NCBI RefSeq assembly: GCF_033439725.1
Contig: NW_026944386.1
Span: 1,426,001 to 1,490,000 of the forward strand
Reading direction: 5' to 3'
DNA from: Neurospora tetraspora
Taxonomy: Eukaryota > Ascomycota > Sordariomycetes > Sordariales > Sordariaceae
DNA: 64,000 nucleotides
In this document: positions 1 to 12,975 of the stretch, piece by piece
How the letters are laid out: each line of letters starts with the position of its first letter
Numbering within the stretch: position 1 is the stretch's first letter
Notes under the pieces: generated by a model
The model's input: only the letters and a program-made list of their open reading frames with translations
Told to the model about the DNA's origin: nothing
The model's database searches: none
Position numbers and translations under genes: made by a program

Positions 1-1484
1 TAGTTAAATTCGGATTGCCTATAAACGTCGACGAAGAAATAGCATTTACCTCTTCTTTCTAGGATACCCCTTCGGGTTTTATAAAAGGTCTTATAAGAAC
101 TATAAGAATTACCGGCATTACCCCTAAATACGACTCTAAAAAAACAACGACCGGCCTTATTACGGTTATTACTAATACTTTTAATATTAATAATTTAAAT
201 TTTATACGAATCTTTCGCTTTATAATTACGAACGTTACTTCGAACTGCTCCCTATTCTTAGAGCCCAACTTCAATTTCTCCCCGGTTATAATTACCGCCG
301 GCTCCGCAATTAGTAATAAGAATAGTAATAATAACGGATATATATATATATACAGAAACTTCTAATCCCACTTATTTAAGACGGCTAATAATCGACCTTC
401 CCCTTCTACTATACCCTATTCGTTAAAATATATAATACTGATAATAAGGTAGGCTTCCGCGTAAATAGAGACGCTATTTGGATTAAAGTCCTTAGTACCC
501 TTCCTAATAATAAGAGAAAGAAATTAGAGGGATTCTAAACTATATATATTATTAATAACGATATAAACCCCAAATTCCTATTAGGATAAATTAACCGCTT
601 TTTCGGCATTTACTATCTCTATAATACAACCTTCGCCCAATTACCTGTATACATTATAAAATAATATAACGGTTAAACCTTTTCTTCTTTCTACGCTAAT
701 TAAGAGGATGAATTCTTTAAAATTAGAGGCGTTACGTAAAATAACGAATCTAAATTAGGTATTCTATATAACGCCCTTAATACTAAATTCTTAAACGCTA
801 TTTTTATAATTCTTTTCTTTAATAAGTATAATGATTATATTAAAATATTCTAAGTTAATACTATTCGTTACGAGCGTACTAAAGCATTTAAATTCTTTAA
901 GTAATAGAATAACCGTCGATAAAGTAAGGGAAAGAATTAAAATTATAATTATACCTCTTCCAGCCGGTTCTCTATTACCCCCTAAATTCTACGTACCCAA
1001 CCCGCCGCTCTATAAAATAATAATATTAACAGCTCTAACCTTGCTTCTAACGAACTAGGTATAAAAAATACCAATAGTAATATTAATATATTTATAAATA
1101 GAATTATAGCCGGCCCCGCCTACGGACGAAGCAGCGGTTACGGAAGTAGAAGCAACGGCCCTAACTACTATATTAAATAATTTTCTAACAAAGAACGTTA
1201 AAAGCGCTAGGAGAATAACTTCTATATAAAATATAATATTTCTAATTATTATACTACGCGCTATTTATACTTCCCTACGGTAAACCCGAATAATGAAGTC
1301 GGAATTAATACGATTAAAATAATTATAACTTCCCTCATATTAAAGGACGAAAATAATTAATATAAATCGGCCTTAAAAGGTTAAGGAAAAGAATGATTCT
1401 AGCGTATAATCGGGTATTAGAATCCTTAAAAGTATTAAATAATAAAGTAGAAGATTTTAAATTAAAAAATAAATTAGAAATTGA

Positions 1485-1725
1485 ATTCACTTTGATTCTA
1501 CTTATCGTTAATAATTATAACCTATTCTAAATCCTCGTCGACGAGGGTTGCTAATACTATATTATAATTAATGAAAAGGTTATATAAAACTTTAAAATCC
1601 CTATAATCCCTATCTCGATATACTAAATTAAAAGCGCGTTTATAGCTATAGAAAGTACTTCTATTAAAAACCTTACTTAGTTTATAATAAAAATAAATAG
1701 TTATATTAAACTAATAGTAGCTTAC
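1485..1725 (+). pseudogene. Protease region of Gypsy element B
   Basis: Degenerate retropepsin-like stretch of element B. The visible cue is a short hydrophobic run followed by LVDEGC, the place where Gypsy proteases carry their catalytic Asp-Ser/Thr-Gly. It lies between the gag-like region and the RT of the same strand, the order expected for Gypsy pol. Fossil. Confidence 0.5.
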
Positions 1726-2326
1726 GTCGTCCTAAAATTCGAATACCCTTTAATTCTAAAGAAACTCTAATTAGCTATATACCGGGCCTATTCAATTCCC
1801 TATAAGAAGCGCCTCTATATAGGGGTAGTAAGTAATTGGATCCTTTATATTAGAAGAAAAGAGAAAGAAAATACCCTATTCATTAAAAAAATTAAATTAA
1901 CAGTATATATTATAATAACTACCTTCGTAAGAACCGTTAACTGTATATATAAATAATATAATAAGGTTACAATAGAAAACTATATCTTTATAATTAACTT
2001 AAAAAATATTAAAAAAGCCCTAACCCCTAAGAAAATTTATATAGAAGCCCAACTCCGTTCGAAAATCCCTAAACATTTTTATTACCTCCTACCCTTATAA
2101 ATAAAGGAAGAAACTAATAAATTTAACTTTAATAAACTTAACGTTAACTATGAAATTCCTCTTAAAAAGGGTCTAGATAGTTAAAACCTCCCATTCCCCT
2201 TCGGTCCCCTATATAGTATATCCCGAAAAAAGCTCTTAAGCATAAAAAAAACGTTAAAAAACCTCCTAAATAAAGGATATATTTATATAAATAATTCGGA
2301 GGCTAGAGCCTCCATTTTATTCGTAC

Positions 2327-2331
2327 GTAAA
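2327..2331. repeat. Left target-site duplication of element A
   Basis: Five bases (GTAAA) directly before the left LTR of A. They match four of five bases at 12976-12980 directly after the right LTR. Together with the RT of B resuming right after the second copy, this marks the insertion site. Confidence 0.7.
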
Positions 2332-2710
2332 TGCAAGGGCACAGTATGGGTAAGTCGAAGGCAAAGCTAAAATTCCATCTATAACAAAAGATTTTAGATA
2401 GGGAAAAGAAAAAAGGAAGAGAATTAGGTATAAACGTATAAACCCAAATAAATACCCTAGTCGCACAAGCGATAGCGGGACCCATATACGGGTCGCTATT
2501 AGCTACTCCCTTCACTCGTATCCCCTTCACTTACAAAATAAACCCTATACGTACTAGGATCTACCCTACAATTAGTTTTGGTATAGCTAATTAAATAGCT
2601 TATATCCCTTAAACCGTACTATACTTAGAATCCTCTATATACCTTATTCTAATAGCCTTGTAAACCACTTCGTATATAATACCCAAACCCAATTTACTAA
2701 CGCCGTTACA
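2332..2710 (-). repeat. 3' LTR of element A
   Basis: 379 bp, aligned end to end with 12591-12975 and with 61152-61526 (reverse orientation). On the minus strand the family LTR starts TGTGACGGCGCTGGCAGAC and ends CCCTTACA. This copy is clearly more AT-shifted than its partner at 12591. Confidence 0.85.
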
Positions 2711-3326
2711 TTAACCCCCCCTATATAAAAAATTCGTCCGCGAATCTTATTAAATAATTATATAGAACTAAAACGTTATAAACTATATTTATTTCTTCCT
2801 CGTAATACGCTATAAACGCCTTAATCTTTCTACTTTGAAATACTCGTTATTATCGTACTACTCCATATTTTTATTAAATTAATTTATTAATCGCTAGGGC
2901 GGGCCCGGAGTATCCGGGTTAGTTTTATAAAAGTCCTAAAGCGCTTTCGGCGCGTATCTAAAGTCGGAGGCGGGATACTACTCTAAATCGGGGTCCCAAC
3001 TTCTTTAATCCGCTTAATAAAAGAATTTCCCATTAACTACCTTAAAAACCGTAATTTTATTAGTTTCCTACTCGGGATTACCGTCCTCGTCCGTATTAAT
3101 CGGGCCGGGGTATTTAAACGCCTATTCCGGGAGTAGGTTATTATTATATTTTTATAAATAATCTATATAGAAAACATTAATATTCTTCTAATTCTTTAGC
3201 AACTCTAAATAGTAAAAATACAATACTTTCGATATAATTTTATAATAGTTTTTAATATTAGAGAAATCGAATTTATTATTGGGTTGAATCGTTATAAATT
3301 AGAGCTTTTTAATAATAATAACCCTA
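2711..3326 (-). pseudogene. Distal pol of A with chromodomain-like tail
   Basis: Minus-strand reading between about 3100 and 2900 shows FKYPGPINTDEDGNPE followed by a region ending in PDSPGPP. This is the chromodomain and trailing segment typical of chromovirus integrases. It is continuous with the pol region resuming at 6521 once the transposon at 3335-6512 is removed. Chromodomains of this class are thought to guide integration to heterochromatin, consistent with the setting. Fossil. Confidence 0.65.
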
Positions 3327-3334
3327 TTTCTTAA
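3327..3334. repeat. Left 8-bp target duplication of DNA transposon
   Basis: TTTCTTAA, repeated exactly at 6513-6520 on the other side of the transposon. Confidence 0.9.
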
Positions 3335-3462
3335 GGGACCGACTCGGCGGGCAGTGTCACTTTTCTCCGCGGGCAGTGTACACTGCCCGTATAGCTATCT
3401 CTAGTATATAAGACTACGCGGGCAATATCACTATAATCCCTAACCCTCTAATATTCCCTATA
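3335..3462 (+). repeat. Left terminal inverted repeat region
   Basis: Outer 25 bp match the right end in reverse complement. A second block near 3411-3450 matches the inner part of the right TIR. Between them is an extra subterminal GGGCAGTGT copy forming a small palindrome (GGGCAGTGTACACTGCCC, 3373-3390). Confidence 0.85.
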
Positions 3463-4429
3463 GTATTAAACATCCTCGTTCTTCTGTAGTAATAATTAAT
3501 AATCTTATAATAAATCTTTAGTATTAAGTATTAAAATAAAGTAATTTAAATTATTTAAAGGTAATTAAAACGTACAAATCTAAATAACTATATTAATTAA
3601 TTACCTACGTAGTTAACGAACTCTCGCCTCCTATTCGTCTACCCTCTTTCTTATAGGTTTTACCGTTCTATTGCTTCTAATTATAATTAGCGTTAACGAA
3701 GGTATTAGCGCTAACGAAGGTACTAACGAACGTATTATAGTACGTTTTTTACGGGCAAGTTATTCGTTAAAATTTGAAATAGAGGGTATAAGAGCGAAAA
3801 CTTCAAGTTTGTTATTTAATAAGGAGGGTTCCTATACTTCGATAGTAGAGCTTACAATATTCTCCTTACCCGTATTAACCTCGTCGACTATCTGGAATTA
3901 GGATTATCGCCGGCGGAGCCATAACTTTAATATTTAATTACTCTTTCCCCCCTTCTTTATTATCTTCTTAATTATTTTCCCCTTCCCATTCCCCTTCCTA
4001 AACCCGTCGGTAAAAATTTACTAGTCTTTAAGTAATACAATTACGCTATTCTTTGACCGCTCCCTAGTTTTATCAGCGATTTTAGGGTCTTTAATATAGG
4101 AATAAAGATTACGTTGATTTTAACGTATATTAGTATAGTATAATTAGGAAGAGAATAGAGGTAAAGAGGATATTATATATTAAAGGCGCCCGGATATAAT
4201 AATAATAATAAATATCCCAACGGCCCAATTAGCTTTTAATTTTAAATTTTATTAATATTTTATAATAATAGGCAATATTATACTGCTCTTAAATAATATA
4301 ATTATATTCAACTAAATTGCGTGCTAATTTTTCCCCTATATTTGAGGGTACTTTAAATAAAATAATATATAATTAATAATATATAAAATTAAGACTACAA
4401 TATATAATTCGCTAGGGTAAGTCCTTTAG

Positions 4430-6260
4430 TATGTAAAACCCTTTACCGCTAATAAATTCGCTACGGATTTTAACGCCTTAATTAATTATATCTTTCTCCT
4501 ATTAATTCCGCTCCTTCTTATATATAATTTTAATCGAATTAATAAGAATAAAGAAATTATTCCTACCGTTAATTAAGAAGCTTTTAATTTGGTAATTAAT
4601 CGATTCGTTAGGGGAAGTAATTATTAAACCGAAATTATGATATTAGTAAATATAATAGCGTATTTATTAGTAGCGGTATAGTATATACGTATTTTATAAG
4701 CATAGTAAAATCTTCTATTAATTAGAGAATTCGCTAATTAATTACTACTATTACTATATAAATACTACCTTCTTAAATATAAAGACTATTATTTTCCAGA
4801 GTTTAAAAAGACTACGATACGTATATTTGATAATTGTAAATAAGTTTAGACTGGCCGTTTATAGTATCGATTCGTCGTTTTAGTTAAAAGTAATAAGTTT
4901 TTGCTTATTAGATTCTAAATCGTTACCTTCGCTAAAGGTACGTTTTTACTTCCTCTTTATTTATAAAAGAACGTTGTAGTTAATGTAAAATATATAAATT
5001 TATTATTGGGCGTTTAGAGAAATTATTCTCAAAACTATCTTTAATTAATTATTAAAATTTATAATAATAATTTTTAGGTTAATTATTTTTATTTTGTAAC
5101 GTAGCTTATCGAATGCGTTAGCTAACTAGGTAAACCTATTAACTTTTTCGTTATCGATAAGACCGAAAGCGGTAAAGTAGATAGAATTAATATTTATTAT
5201 ACCTATAATAATAGTAAGTAAGTAATTATATTTATTAATTTTGTAAGTAATATATCGATAAAAGGAAGCGGGTAATTATATTCATTAATTTTATAAATAT
5301 TATTTATATTTAAGTACTTTAGGTAATTCCATTGTTATTCTATATTAAACTTTTAAATCTATATAATATTAAATGGAAGATTGGGGTCGTTTTTAAACTT
5401 TTCGATAATATAAAGTACTTCGACTATATTAAATATATTAAAATATTTAATTAAAGCCGCCGTAGCTTCGTAATTATTATATTAACCCTTCTTAATAATT
5501 TAGCGCTAACCATTAATATCCTTCTATATAAATATAGTACTTTTAAACTCCCATTTAATAATAACTAAAATATCACTTGCCCTAATACCAGGTTAATGAA
5601 ACAAGGCGGCTACTCTTCTAAATACTTTATTAATTCTTTTATAGTATTATAAATAAATAAAGGTATATAAAGAGGGCGTATAATTATAGACGTAATATTT
5701 AGAATCGGTAGAAGGTCGATGAATCTATTACTAATTATTCTCTTCGAGGGCAATCGCTATACCTATCCATTCGCAACTATACTTATAATTTCTTATCTTT
5801 CTAAATTTAGCCGTAGAAGGACGAAATTAACTATAATAATTATAAATCAAGCGGTAATACATTAGCTTACTGTATCAATAATTAGCTACTTAAGTACGGT
5901 TAAAAGCTACGCTATAAAGCCGTCCTTATTTATTAAAGGCATTTTATATATTCTTTATAGAAGGAAGCGGTCAAGGTATAATATTTTCGGTAATTAGGTT
6001 GGGAATATCCTATTATTCGCTATTATCTAATCCCTCGTCGTTACTAAAATCGATAGAACCGTTATCGTTACTAAAGGAATTACCGCAGCCTTATCGTTAA
6101 ATAAAAGTAGGTATAGCGGGTACGGTAGGTATAGTAGGTATAGTAGGCGCAATAGGCGACGTAGGAGTAAACTTATCCGCGCTAGTAGTGTAATACGAAT
6201 TAGAATCGTTATTAATTTTAATAGCGGATATTTTAGAAAAAGAAGAATAATTAGCAAATA
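4430..6260 (+). pseudogene. Possible coding remnant of the DNA transposon
   Basis: Plus-strand frames hold long coding-like stretches, for example FANQLLLLLYKYY and FPEFKKTTIRIFDNCK near 4720-4850, and TRLMKQGGYSSKYF near 5590-5640. Stops are largely of the kind RIP creates from Gln or Trp codons. I recognise no DDE triad, zinc finger or hAT dimerisation signature. It is the only candidate for a transposase gene inside the TIRs, but function is not established. Confidence 0.3.
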
Positions 6261-6448
6261 AATAGCTATACTACAACGAATATATTAACGTTAGAATTAT
6301 ATTAATACGATTTATTTTCGTAGAATTATAGTAATTAATTAACGGTCTATTAATTACGTTGCAAAGAAATCACGCAAATAATCTCGCTTAACAGGATCTT
6401 ACAATAGTTGTAAATCGCCAAATTAAACGTATTAAGTTTAGATTTATC

Positions 6449-6512
6449 AGGGTTAGGGATTATAGTAACACTGCCCGCGTAGTCTTTTGACACTGCCCGC
6501 CGAGTCGGTCCC
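6449..6512 (-). repeat. Right terminal inverted repeat
   Basis: Reverse complement of the left end: 25 perfect outer bases, then a second GGGCAGTGT motif and the ATCCCTAACCCT block shared with 3440-3452. Confidence 0.9.
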
Positions 6513-6520
6513 TTTCTTAA
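6513..6520. repeat. Right 8-bp target duplication of DNA transposon
   Basis: TTTCTTAA, identical to 3327-3334. Confidence 0.9.
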
Positions 6521-9500
6521 TTCGAAATCCGGTTCCCTTTTCTTTTTATTCGCTTACGTAGCCTACTATTCTTATATTTTTAATATAATTTTTCAAATAT
6601 ATTCGACGTAACTATATATATATTAGATATAATTTTGAATTTATTTTCTAATTCATTACTCCGTCCAGGGAATATTAAAGTCTTAAGTACGGGTATCCTA
6701 ATCAAAAAGTATCCTTATGGGTATCCGAATATAATTCTATAAGGAAATAAACCTATACTATCTTGAGGAAGGCTATTTTATACTACGTCTAAGGCTCAGA
6801 TAATTTCGAATTAATTATTTTAATAATAATTAACGAATAGACGGAGGCATTAATTAATATAAGTATTTATAACCTCTACTTGGTGCGCTGTTTAACTATA
6901 TCCCGCAGTAGCTAATTTCTACTTTACTTTCGTTAATTTCGATATTTCGTCTATAAATACAAATATAAAATATAATCTTCTATCGAAGATGATTTCCTCT
7001 AATATATTATAAATATAATAAAGTCCCTCATAATATATTCGAATAACGTTACGAATTATGATATTTTCCGTATATAGGGTAATTTAAAATAACTCTAATA
7101 AACGGTTAATTATTACTAATACATTATCCAAATTATATTTATCCTTTAATATCTTCTTAAAATTTATAATAATAAACGTTTATTTCCGGGCTAGCGGGGT
7201 AATCGGGTAAAGTAAGCCCGGTATCTTATCTTTAAGGACTTTACTAGCTTTATATATTCTATAATTCTTAATAAAGCGGTCGATATTTCTAACTATACGT
7301 AGCTACTAATATTACGTCTTAAAAACCGCTCGGGTTTTATTCCTTCCTAAATAAATTATAATTAGCGTTAAATAAGCCTTATTAATAATACGCGTACGCA
7401 AATTATTCGATTCGGGGACGATTAAGTAGTCCTAATATACTAAGAATCCGTTAATGAATATTATAAAATTAAAGTCTAAACTATAAGCGCGAATATAATA
7501 TTCCTCTAGAAATTCGTCCTCTCGGTTAGCTTTAATAAGCGCCTCTACCAATTTATACCCTTCTAATTTAATAGGACTTAATTCATTTATATTCAAAACT
7601 ATAATTAGGACCGATTCCTCTGAAAGACTAGAAACGGTTATAATAAAAACGATAATAAAGACTTCGGTTCCGTCCTCCTCTACCGGTTTAAATATTTAGA
7701 GCGTATAATACATATCCTTCTTATTTTTCTAAATTTTAAAATCCTTGGATTTTTTAGATAACCCGTCGGCGGCCGCGTTCTTCGTACCGGGTCGGTAAAT
7801 AATTTAAAATAATATTGGAATAGGAACTCTACCCATTTAACTTATTAGAAATTAAAAAGGCGCTTCGTACTAAAATATTCAAGTACTTAATAATTAATAA
7901 TAATTATAAATAGTTTATTCTATTATAATCCGACGAATTCGGGTCGCCAAATTTCAAGAGCCTTAATTATAACGAGTAATTCCTTATTATAAATAGGGTA
8001 ATTATATTCGGCGCCCTATATAATTTCTAAAAAGAAAGTAATTGGGTACTATTCGTTAATATTTTCTTATAATTAGAATAATACTCCTACTAATACTCCG
8101 TCGCTAATATTTATTTTTACCCTTATTTCGGTATTATAGTAGAAATACTTTATTAGCAGGGCCTCTACAAGTAATCTCTTAAATTCCTTAAAAGTAACTT
8201 GGTATTTATCGGTCTAAGTAAAAGCTTCTCCTTTTCGTATTAAATTCGTAAGCAGATACGCTACGCGACTATAATTTTTAATAAATTTTTAATAAAAATT
8301 ATAGAACTTTAAAAAGGACTAAAGTCTTTTTAAATTAGAGGGTACGGCCTATTCCCTAATAACCTCCACCTTCTCTAGGTCAATAAAAATATTATTTCGT
8401 CTTATAATAAATCCTAAAAATTTCGTCTTAATAATATAAAATTCGTATTTCTTAAAGTCCGCTTATAAATTTATTTCCTTTAAACGGTATAGGACCTTCT
8501 TAACGTAATTAATATATTTATTAAGAATATCCGAATAGATTAAGATATCATCGATATAAAGGGTATAGAAATCGCTTAAGTACTCGCCTAAAACGGAATT
8601 AATAAAATTCTAGAAACTAATTAGTCCGTTAATAAGGCCGAATAATAATACTTTATATTTAAATATTCTTATACCCGTATAAAAAGTAATCAACTCTTTA
8701 TTTTCCAATTTTATATAAATATAGTAGAAGGCTTATTATATAACAATTTTCGTAAACTATTATATTTTAATCACTTTAGAGAAGGTTTTTTTAATTAATA
8801 GTAATAAATATCGATCCTTTCGAATAATCGTATTAAATTTCCAATAGTCTACGTAGAAGCGGAAATTACCGTTAGCCTTTTTAATAAATAAAATAAATAC
8901 CGCCTATAAGGATAAATTTGCCTTAATAAATCCTTTAAATAAGTTTTCTAGGATATATTTCTGTACTACGTCCAATTTATCGAAGGATATTTTATATAGG
9001 AGACTATAACCGAATTCTTCCAATCGGTATCCTTCGTCGAATTCGATCTTATAATCGTATAATCGGTACTTTAGTAATATATTCGAATTATATTTACTAA
9101 AAACTTCCATTTCGTCGTAATATTCGGGGGGGAACCGTACGAAGGGTTTCGTCGCGGAATTCTTTTTTATTATAGGGGAGCGGTTCCTGAGTAGGGTCGT
9201 TAATAATTCGCTTTTATTAAATAAATTAATCAATTTCGAAGATACTAATCGAATAAATCGTTCTGTTCTCTTTTTTGATAGAACGCATAAAGGAATTTCT
9301 ATTTAATACGTATATTTAAGTAGGACGATACTTATACCAACCTGTACCGTTATATTTTAATTAATAAATACTTTAAGCGTCCAATTCCTATTTACTTTTA
9401 ATAAATTATTTTCAATAGCGGGGTTTTTCGGGTCTGAGAAATAATATTATGAAATAAATAAAATTAACTAAATTATACTCTATTTTACTCAACGGGTCGG

Positions 9501-10400
9501 ACTTCTTGAAAATCACAGTAGGGTTTTAGAAAAAATAGTACGGTCAGGTATAGCCTAATTCTCTAATATTTTTATCCTGGGTATATTTAAAATCCTCGGG
9601 CGTAATTAAAATAATTTTAAATTCTTAATTAGAAGCGGCTTCCAATTTAAGGATATACTTTTTAATATCCTTTTAGTACTAGCAATATTCGTAATAATTT
9701 TAATTTTAAACTTCGAAATCGAATTCCTTCTTACAATAGTTAGGAAAGGGTTGGCCGTTAAAAATAAGTTCAGTAGAAATATATCCACTTATAAAACGGG
9801 TCGCTATTCGATTATTATTTTTCTGGTCCGTTCGTCGCTTATTTTCCCGGGCTATTAATATATCGCGGTATTCGAACTCCCTTTAGTAAGCGGGGTTAAT
9901 TAAGGCCGGCGAATCCTAAACCTCGAAGTATTTTAACTAGTCCGGGTCGGACTTTTATTCCGGAAGAAAGAATAAACGATAATTTATACAATTTACTTAA
10001 ATATTATAAAAGTCGAATTATTTCAGACCGATAATAATATTATATACTATATTAATTACGATATAATAATCGGGCGGGGTAATTCGGTTCTAAATTCTTA
10101 AAGTGGCTTTAATAATTTCTTTAATATTTTAATTCGTTTTTCCTTAATAATCGCTAATTCCTCAAATTAGGAAGTTATTTATAAATTCTATTAATAATCG
10201 TTTCTTTAATTTCTTAACAAAGGCGGTACTAATAAATAAATGACCGTTTACTCCCGTATCGATTAAAGTATTAAATATAAATAAAGATATTATATTATTA
10301 ATTAAAGGATATTGAATAAATAAGGGTTCCCCTCCTAAAAAGGGTATTAAATTAAATCTTTCCTTCCCTTTATATTTCTATCTATCTTTTTTCTATTATT
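6521..10400 (-). pseudogene. pol of Gypsy element A (PR-RT-RNH-IN)
   Basis: Minus-strand pol. The protease lies near 10210-10290 (DTG context followed by NGHLFIST, which also occurs in J near 63860-63900). The RT begins near 9230-8900 with PPEYYDEMEVFSKYN and ENLFKGFIK, the region just upstream of Gypsy RT fingers, and continues to about 8350. RNase H lies near 8330-7850. The integrase region is near 7400-6600 and reaches the transposon insertion. Polyprotein order matches chromoviruses. Many breaks; fossil. Confidence 0.7.
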
Positions 10401-12540
10401 TTATAACCAATACCTCCCTTAAGAAAGAATTTAATTTACTTAGGGTAATTAGTTTCCCTACTCGTTAATTGGAATTACGACCGGGGCGGTTAGAACCTCC
10501 GGTCCGTTTTCGTAAATTAAATAATAATTAACGATAGCAGTAACGTAATTACGACGCTCGTAATCGAAACACTCTTTTTCGGAATAATTGCGTTTAGTAT
10601 AACCTTTTTCTTTATAGAGGAAATATTTACCCTTATTAAATAATTAAATAATTTCTTCGTAGCGGTCGCTACTTTAACGAACGGCACCTCTTCTACTACT
10701 TTTACCTCCGCTAATAAATTTAGGGGCGGAGCCGGAACCGAATCCCTTATTACCTTTACCAAAATTATTATTTTTGCCCGACTTAAAAGCAACTTTATTC
10801 TCGTTAGCGATAATCTTTAATATTTATCTAAAACCGGAGTAATTTATATAATATAATTCGAAGGAAATAAATAAATCGTAATACTTTGCACTTATTTATT
10901 TCTTATATTTAATTAAACGGCGTTGAAATAGTTTACGCTTTTATTCGGTCTTAGGACGTTAGTACTTACTAACTATCCGAATAAATTTATTTTAAAAGAA
11001 ATCGAAATTATCGTTATCTTTTATCTTTAAAATTCTAAAGTGCATTCTGCTCTTAATTAGGATTACAATATTAGCGCTATAAATAAGTTATTAAATTAAA
11101 GTAGATCTTAATTTAGTCCGGGTACATTTCGTATAAGTATAATATTAAATTATATCAAGTCTAATTAGTTAAATGATTCTTAATATATAAAAGTTTATTA
11201 TAGTCGGTTAAATAATAATTTACGTCAATTTCGAATTTATTTTAAATTAAATCGTACTAAGTTTCGAAGGGAATATTATCTTCCCTATTCTAATTATAAT
11301 ATTTAATAGGGTCGGTTTACTTAGTACTATGCTAACGGGAATTAGAGTACTCTCTATTATTAAAGTTAATTTCGGGGGGTAAAGTCGAAAAGCGGATAGA
11401 AGCTCGGAAGGGAGCTTCGCTAGCGTCCTTTTTAATATTAGGGAGCACTATCTCTTTAACCTTTCCCTTATTCTTATTCTTAATTACTCCCTTACTAATA
11501 TTCAAATTAATAATAAAGTCCTTTAATCCTTCAATAGTATTTTCCTTCTTAATAAAAGAGTCCTTCAATTATTACATTATAGCGGGGCTAATAATACTAT
11601 ATCGGTTTACTAAAGCGGGGACCTAATTATAAGTAATCTTGAATTTAACGTTTAAGTAAGAAACAAAATAGTAAAGTTCTAATATTTATGCTTTCTATAT
11701 TATATTTATAATAAATAATAATTCAAATTTTCAAAATATAATTTAGGAGTTTCCGTAATATAATTCAACGAAATTTTTTTAAATTAAATAGCCGGAAAAC
11801 GGGAGGTTCGAGGGGAGTAGGGTCTAGAACGGGATACTAGGAACGGAATCCCGGATAAATAATTCGGCGAATTTTTCTATCTTCTATTTCAAATCGTTCG
11901 TAACCTTAAACTTAATTAAGCGAATATCGAAAGTCTTAATATCTTTAACTACCGTCGTAATATACTAATCAAATAGGTCGAAGGATAATTCGGGTTCTTC
12001 GTCGTCGTCGCCCGTATTAATTATCGCATCGGCCAATATTTTATCGGGTAATTTCAACTAATAATATATATAGTATAATAATTTCTTATAAAGAATCGTC
12101 GATTTACCGTAAAAACGTTCTTTATTAGGGTCGCGATTATTATAACGTTCTTTATTAAAACGTACGGCCTTATACACATTATCCTTAATAATAAGATTAA
12201 TAGTCTAACGCTTAGGAGTAAGCTTCTCGATCTTATTATTAATAACGACCTTCTTAAACTTCAATTTAATAACCGTTTCCTCCTTTTACTTAGGGTCGGG
12301 ATTTAGAAAGCCAAAGCCTCCTTCTCCGTCGCTATTTCCGCCCTCCTTATCAAAGAAAGTTTTATTATAATCGTTATCGTGGTTAAAGACTTCCTTATTA
12401 TAACGGTCGTAATAATTCTCAATTTATTCAATACCTTTACGACTACCCGCGCTATTTCAGATTCAACGTAATAGTATTATCGTATTATTATAAATATTCC
12501 GTGCCTTAAATTTTTGCAATAGATTTTTCTAATTTGGGTT
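10401..12540 (-). pseudogene. gag of Gypsy element A
   Basis: Minus-strand gag region. A degenerate CCHC zinc knuckle near 10560-10650 aligns with the one in J at 63495-63550 (KGKYF...YKEKGY...R). The stretch at 11332-11568 shares GVIKNKNK and IKKDASEA-type blocks with J. It sits directly downstream of the 5' LTR. Fossil with many breaks. Confidence 0.65.
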
Positions 12541-12590
12541 TCGGTTTAGGATTTAATTTTCCCAAGTAATTATTAATTAATTTAAAATAA

Positions 12591-12975
12591 TATAAGGGTA
12601 TAATACAAGTACATCGAAGGCAAAGCTAAAATTTTATCTATAATAGAAGATTTTAAATAGGGAAAAGAAAAGAGGAAAAGAATTAAATATAAATATATAA
12701 ACCCAAATAAATACCCTAATCGTATAAGCGATAGCGGGACCTATACACGGGTCACTATTAGCCAATCCCTTCAAGTTCACTCGCATCCCCTTTACCTACA
12801 AGATAAACCCTATACGTGCCAGGATCCACCCTACAACTAGTCTTAGTATGGCCAATTGAATAGCTTGCATCCCCTAAACCGTCCCATACCCAGAATCCTC
12901 CATATACCTCATTCCAACAGCCTCATAAACCACCTCGTACATAGCACCCAGACCCAGTCTGCCAGCGCCGTCACA
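12591..12975 (-). repeat. 5' LTR of element A
   Basis: 385 bp, aligned with 2332-2710 and 61152-61526. Its half nearest 12975 keeps near-normal base composition, while the other half is AT-shifted. This makes it the best-preserved copy of the family LTR in the window. Confidence 0.85.

Larger units (their letters stand above)
1..2331 (+). mobile_element. Gypsy LTR retrotransposon B, left part
   Basis: Left part of a forward Gypsy element whose start lies outside the window. Six-frame reading shows a gag-like stretch over roughly 1-1450. An aspartic protease region follows near 1490-1720 (LVDEGC context). The start of the reverse transcriptase lies near 2200-2331, recognisable from the segment that ends SEARASILFVRK. 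The RT stops abruptly at the LTR of element A and resumes at 12981, so this copy predates A. It is heavily RIP-mutated and broken throughout; I regard it as an old fossil with many breaks. Family assignment rests on the order protease-RT-RNase H and on the RT context; exact clade not determined. Confidence 0.75.
3335..6512. mobile_element. TIR DNA transposon, 3178 bp, inserted in A
   Basis: Both ends carry the same inverted repeat beginning GGGACCGACTCGGCGGGCAG and continuing for 25 bp without mismatch. A further matching stretch (GACTACGCGGGCA...ATCCCTAACCCT) is separated on the left by about 40 extra bases. GGGCAGTGT recurs as a subterminal motif. A perfect 8-bp target duplication (TTTCTTAA) flanks it. 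Eight-bp duplications are usual for hAT and also for P, Merlin and KDZ (Kyakuja/Dileera/Zisupton) elements; I cannot choose from the RIP-worn interior. The plus strand has coding-like, Leu/Ile-rich stretches near 4450-4850 and 5460-6260, but I recognise no transposase motif. The superfamily call stays open. Confidence 0.85.
2332..12975 (-). mobile_element. Gypsy chromovirus-like element A
   Basis: Complete-length reverse-strand Gypsy element, about 7.46 kb once the 3.18-kb DNA transposon inside it is set aside. It has LTRs at 2332-2710 and 12591-12975 and a 5-bp target duplication, and it is inserted in the RT of element B. Reading leftward on the minus strand: gag with a zinc knuckle, protease, RT, RNase H, integrase and a chromodomain-like tail. 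The gag stretch at 11332-11568 (minus) clearly resembles 62600-62800 (plus), so A and J are the same family in opposite orientation. It is RIP-worn and broken in many places. Age: younger than B, older than the DNA transposon. Confidence 0.85.

Noticed and set aside
831-1058. Short open frames scattered through AT-rich DNA (for example 831-1058, 2303-2530, 39760-39942)
   Set aside because: They are on the wrong strand or frame relative to the recognised element pol/gag regions or LTRs and show no motif.
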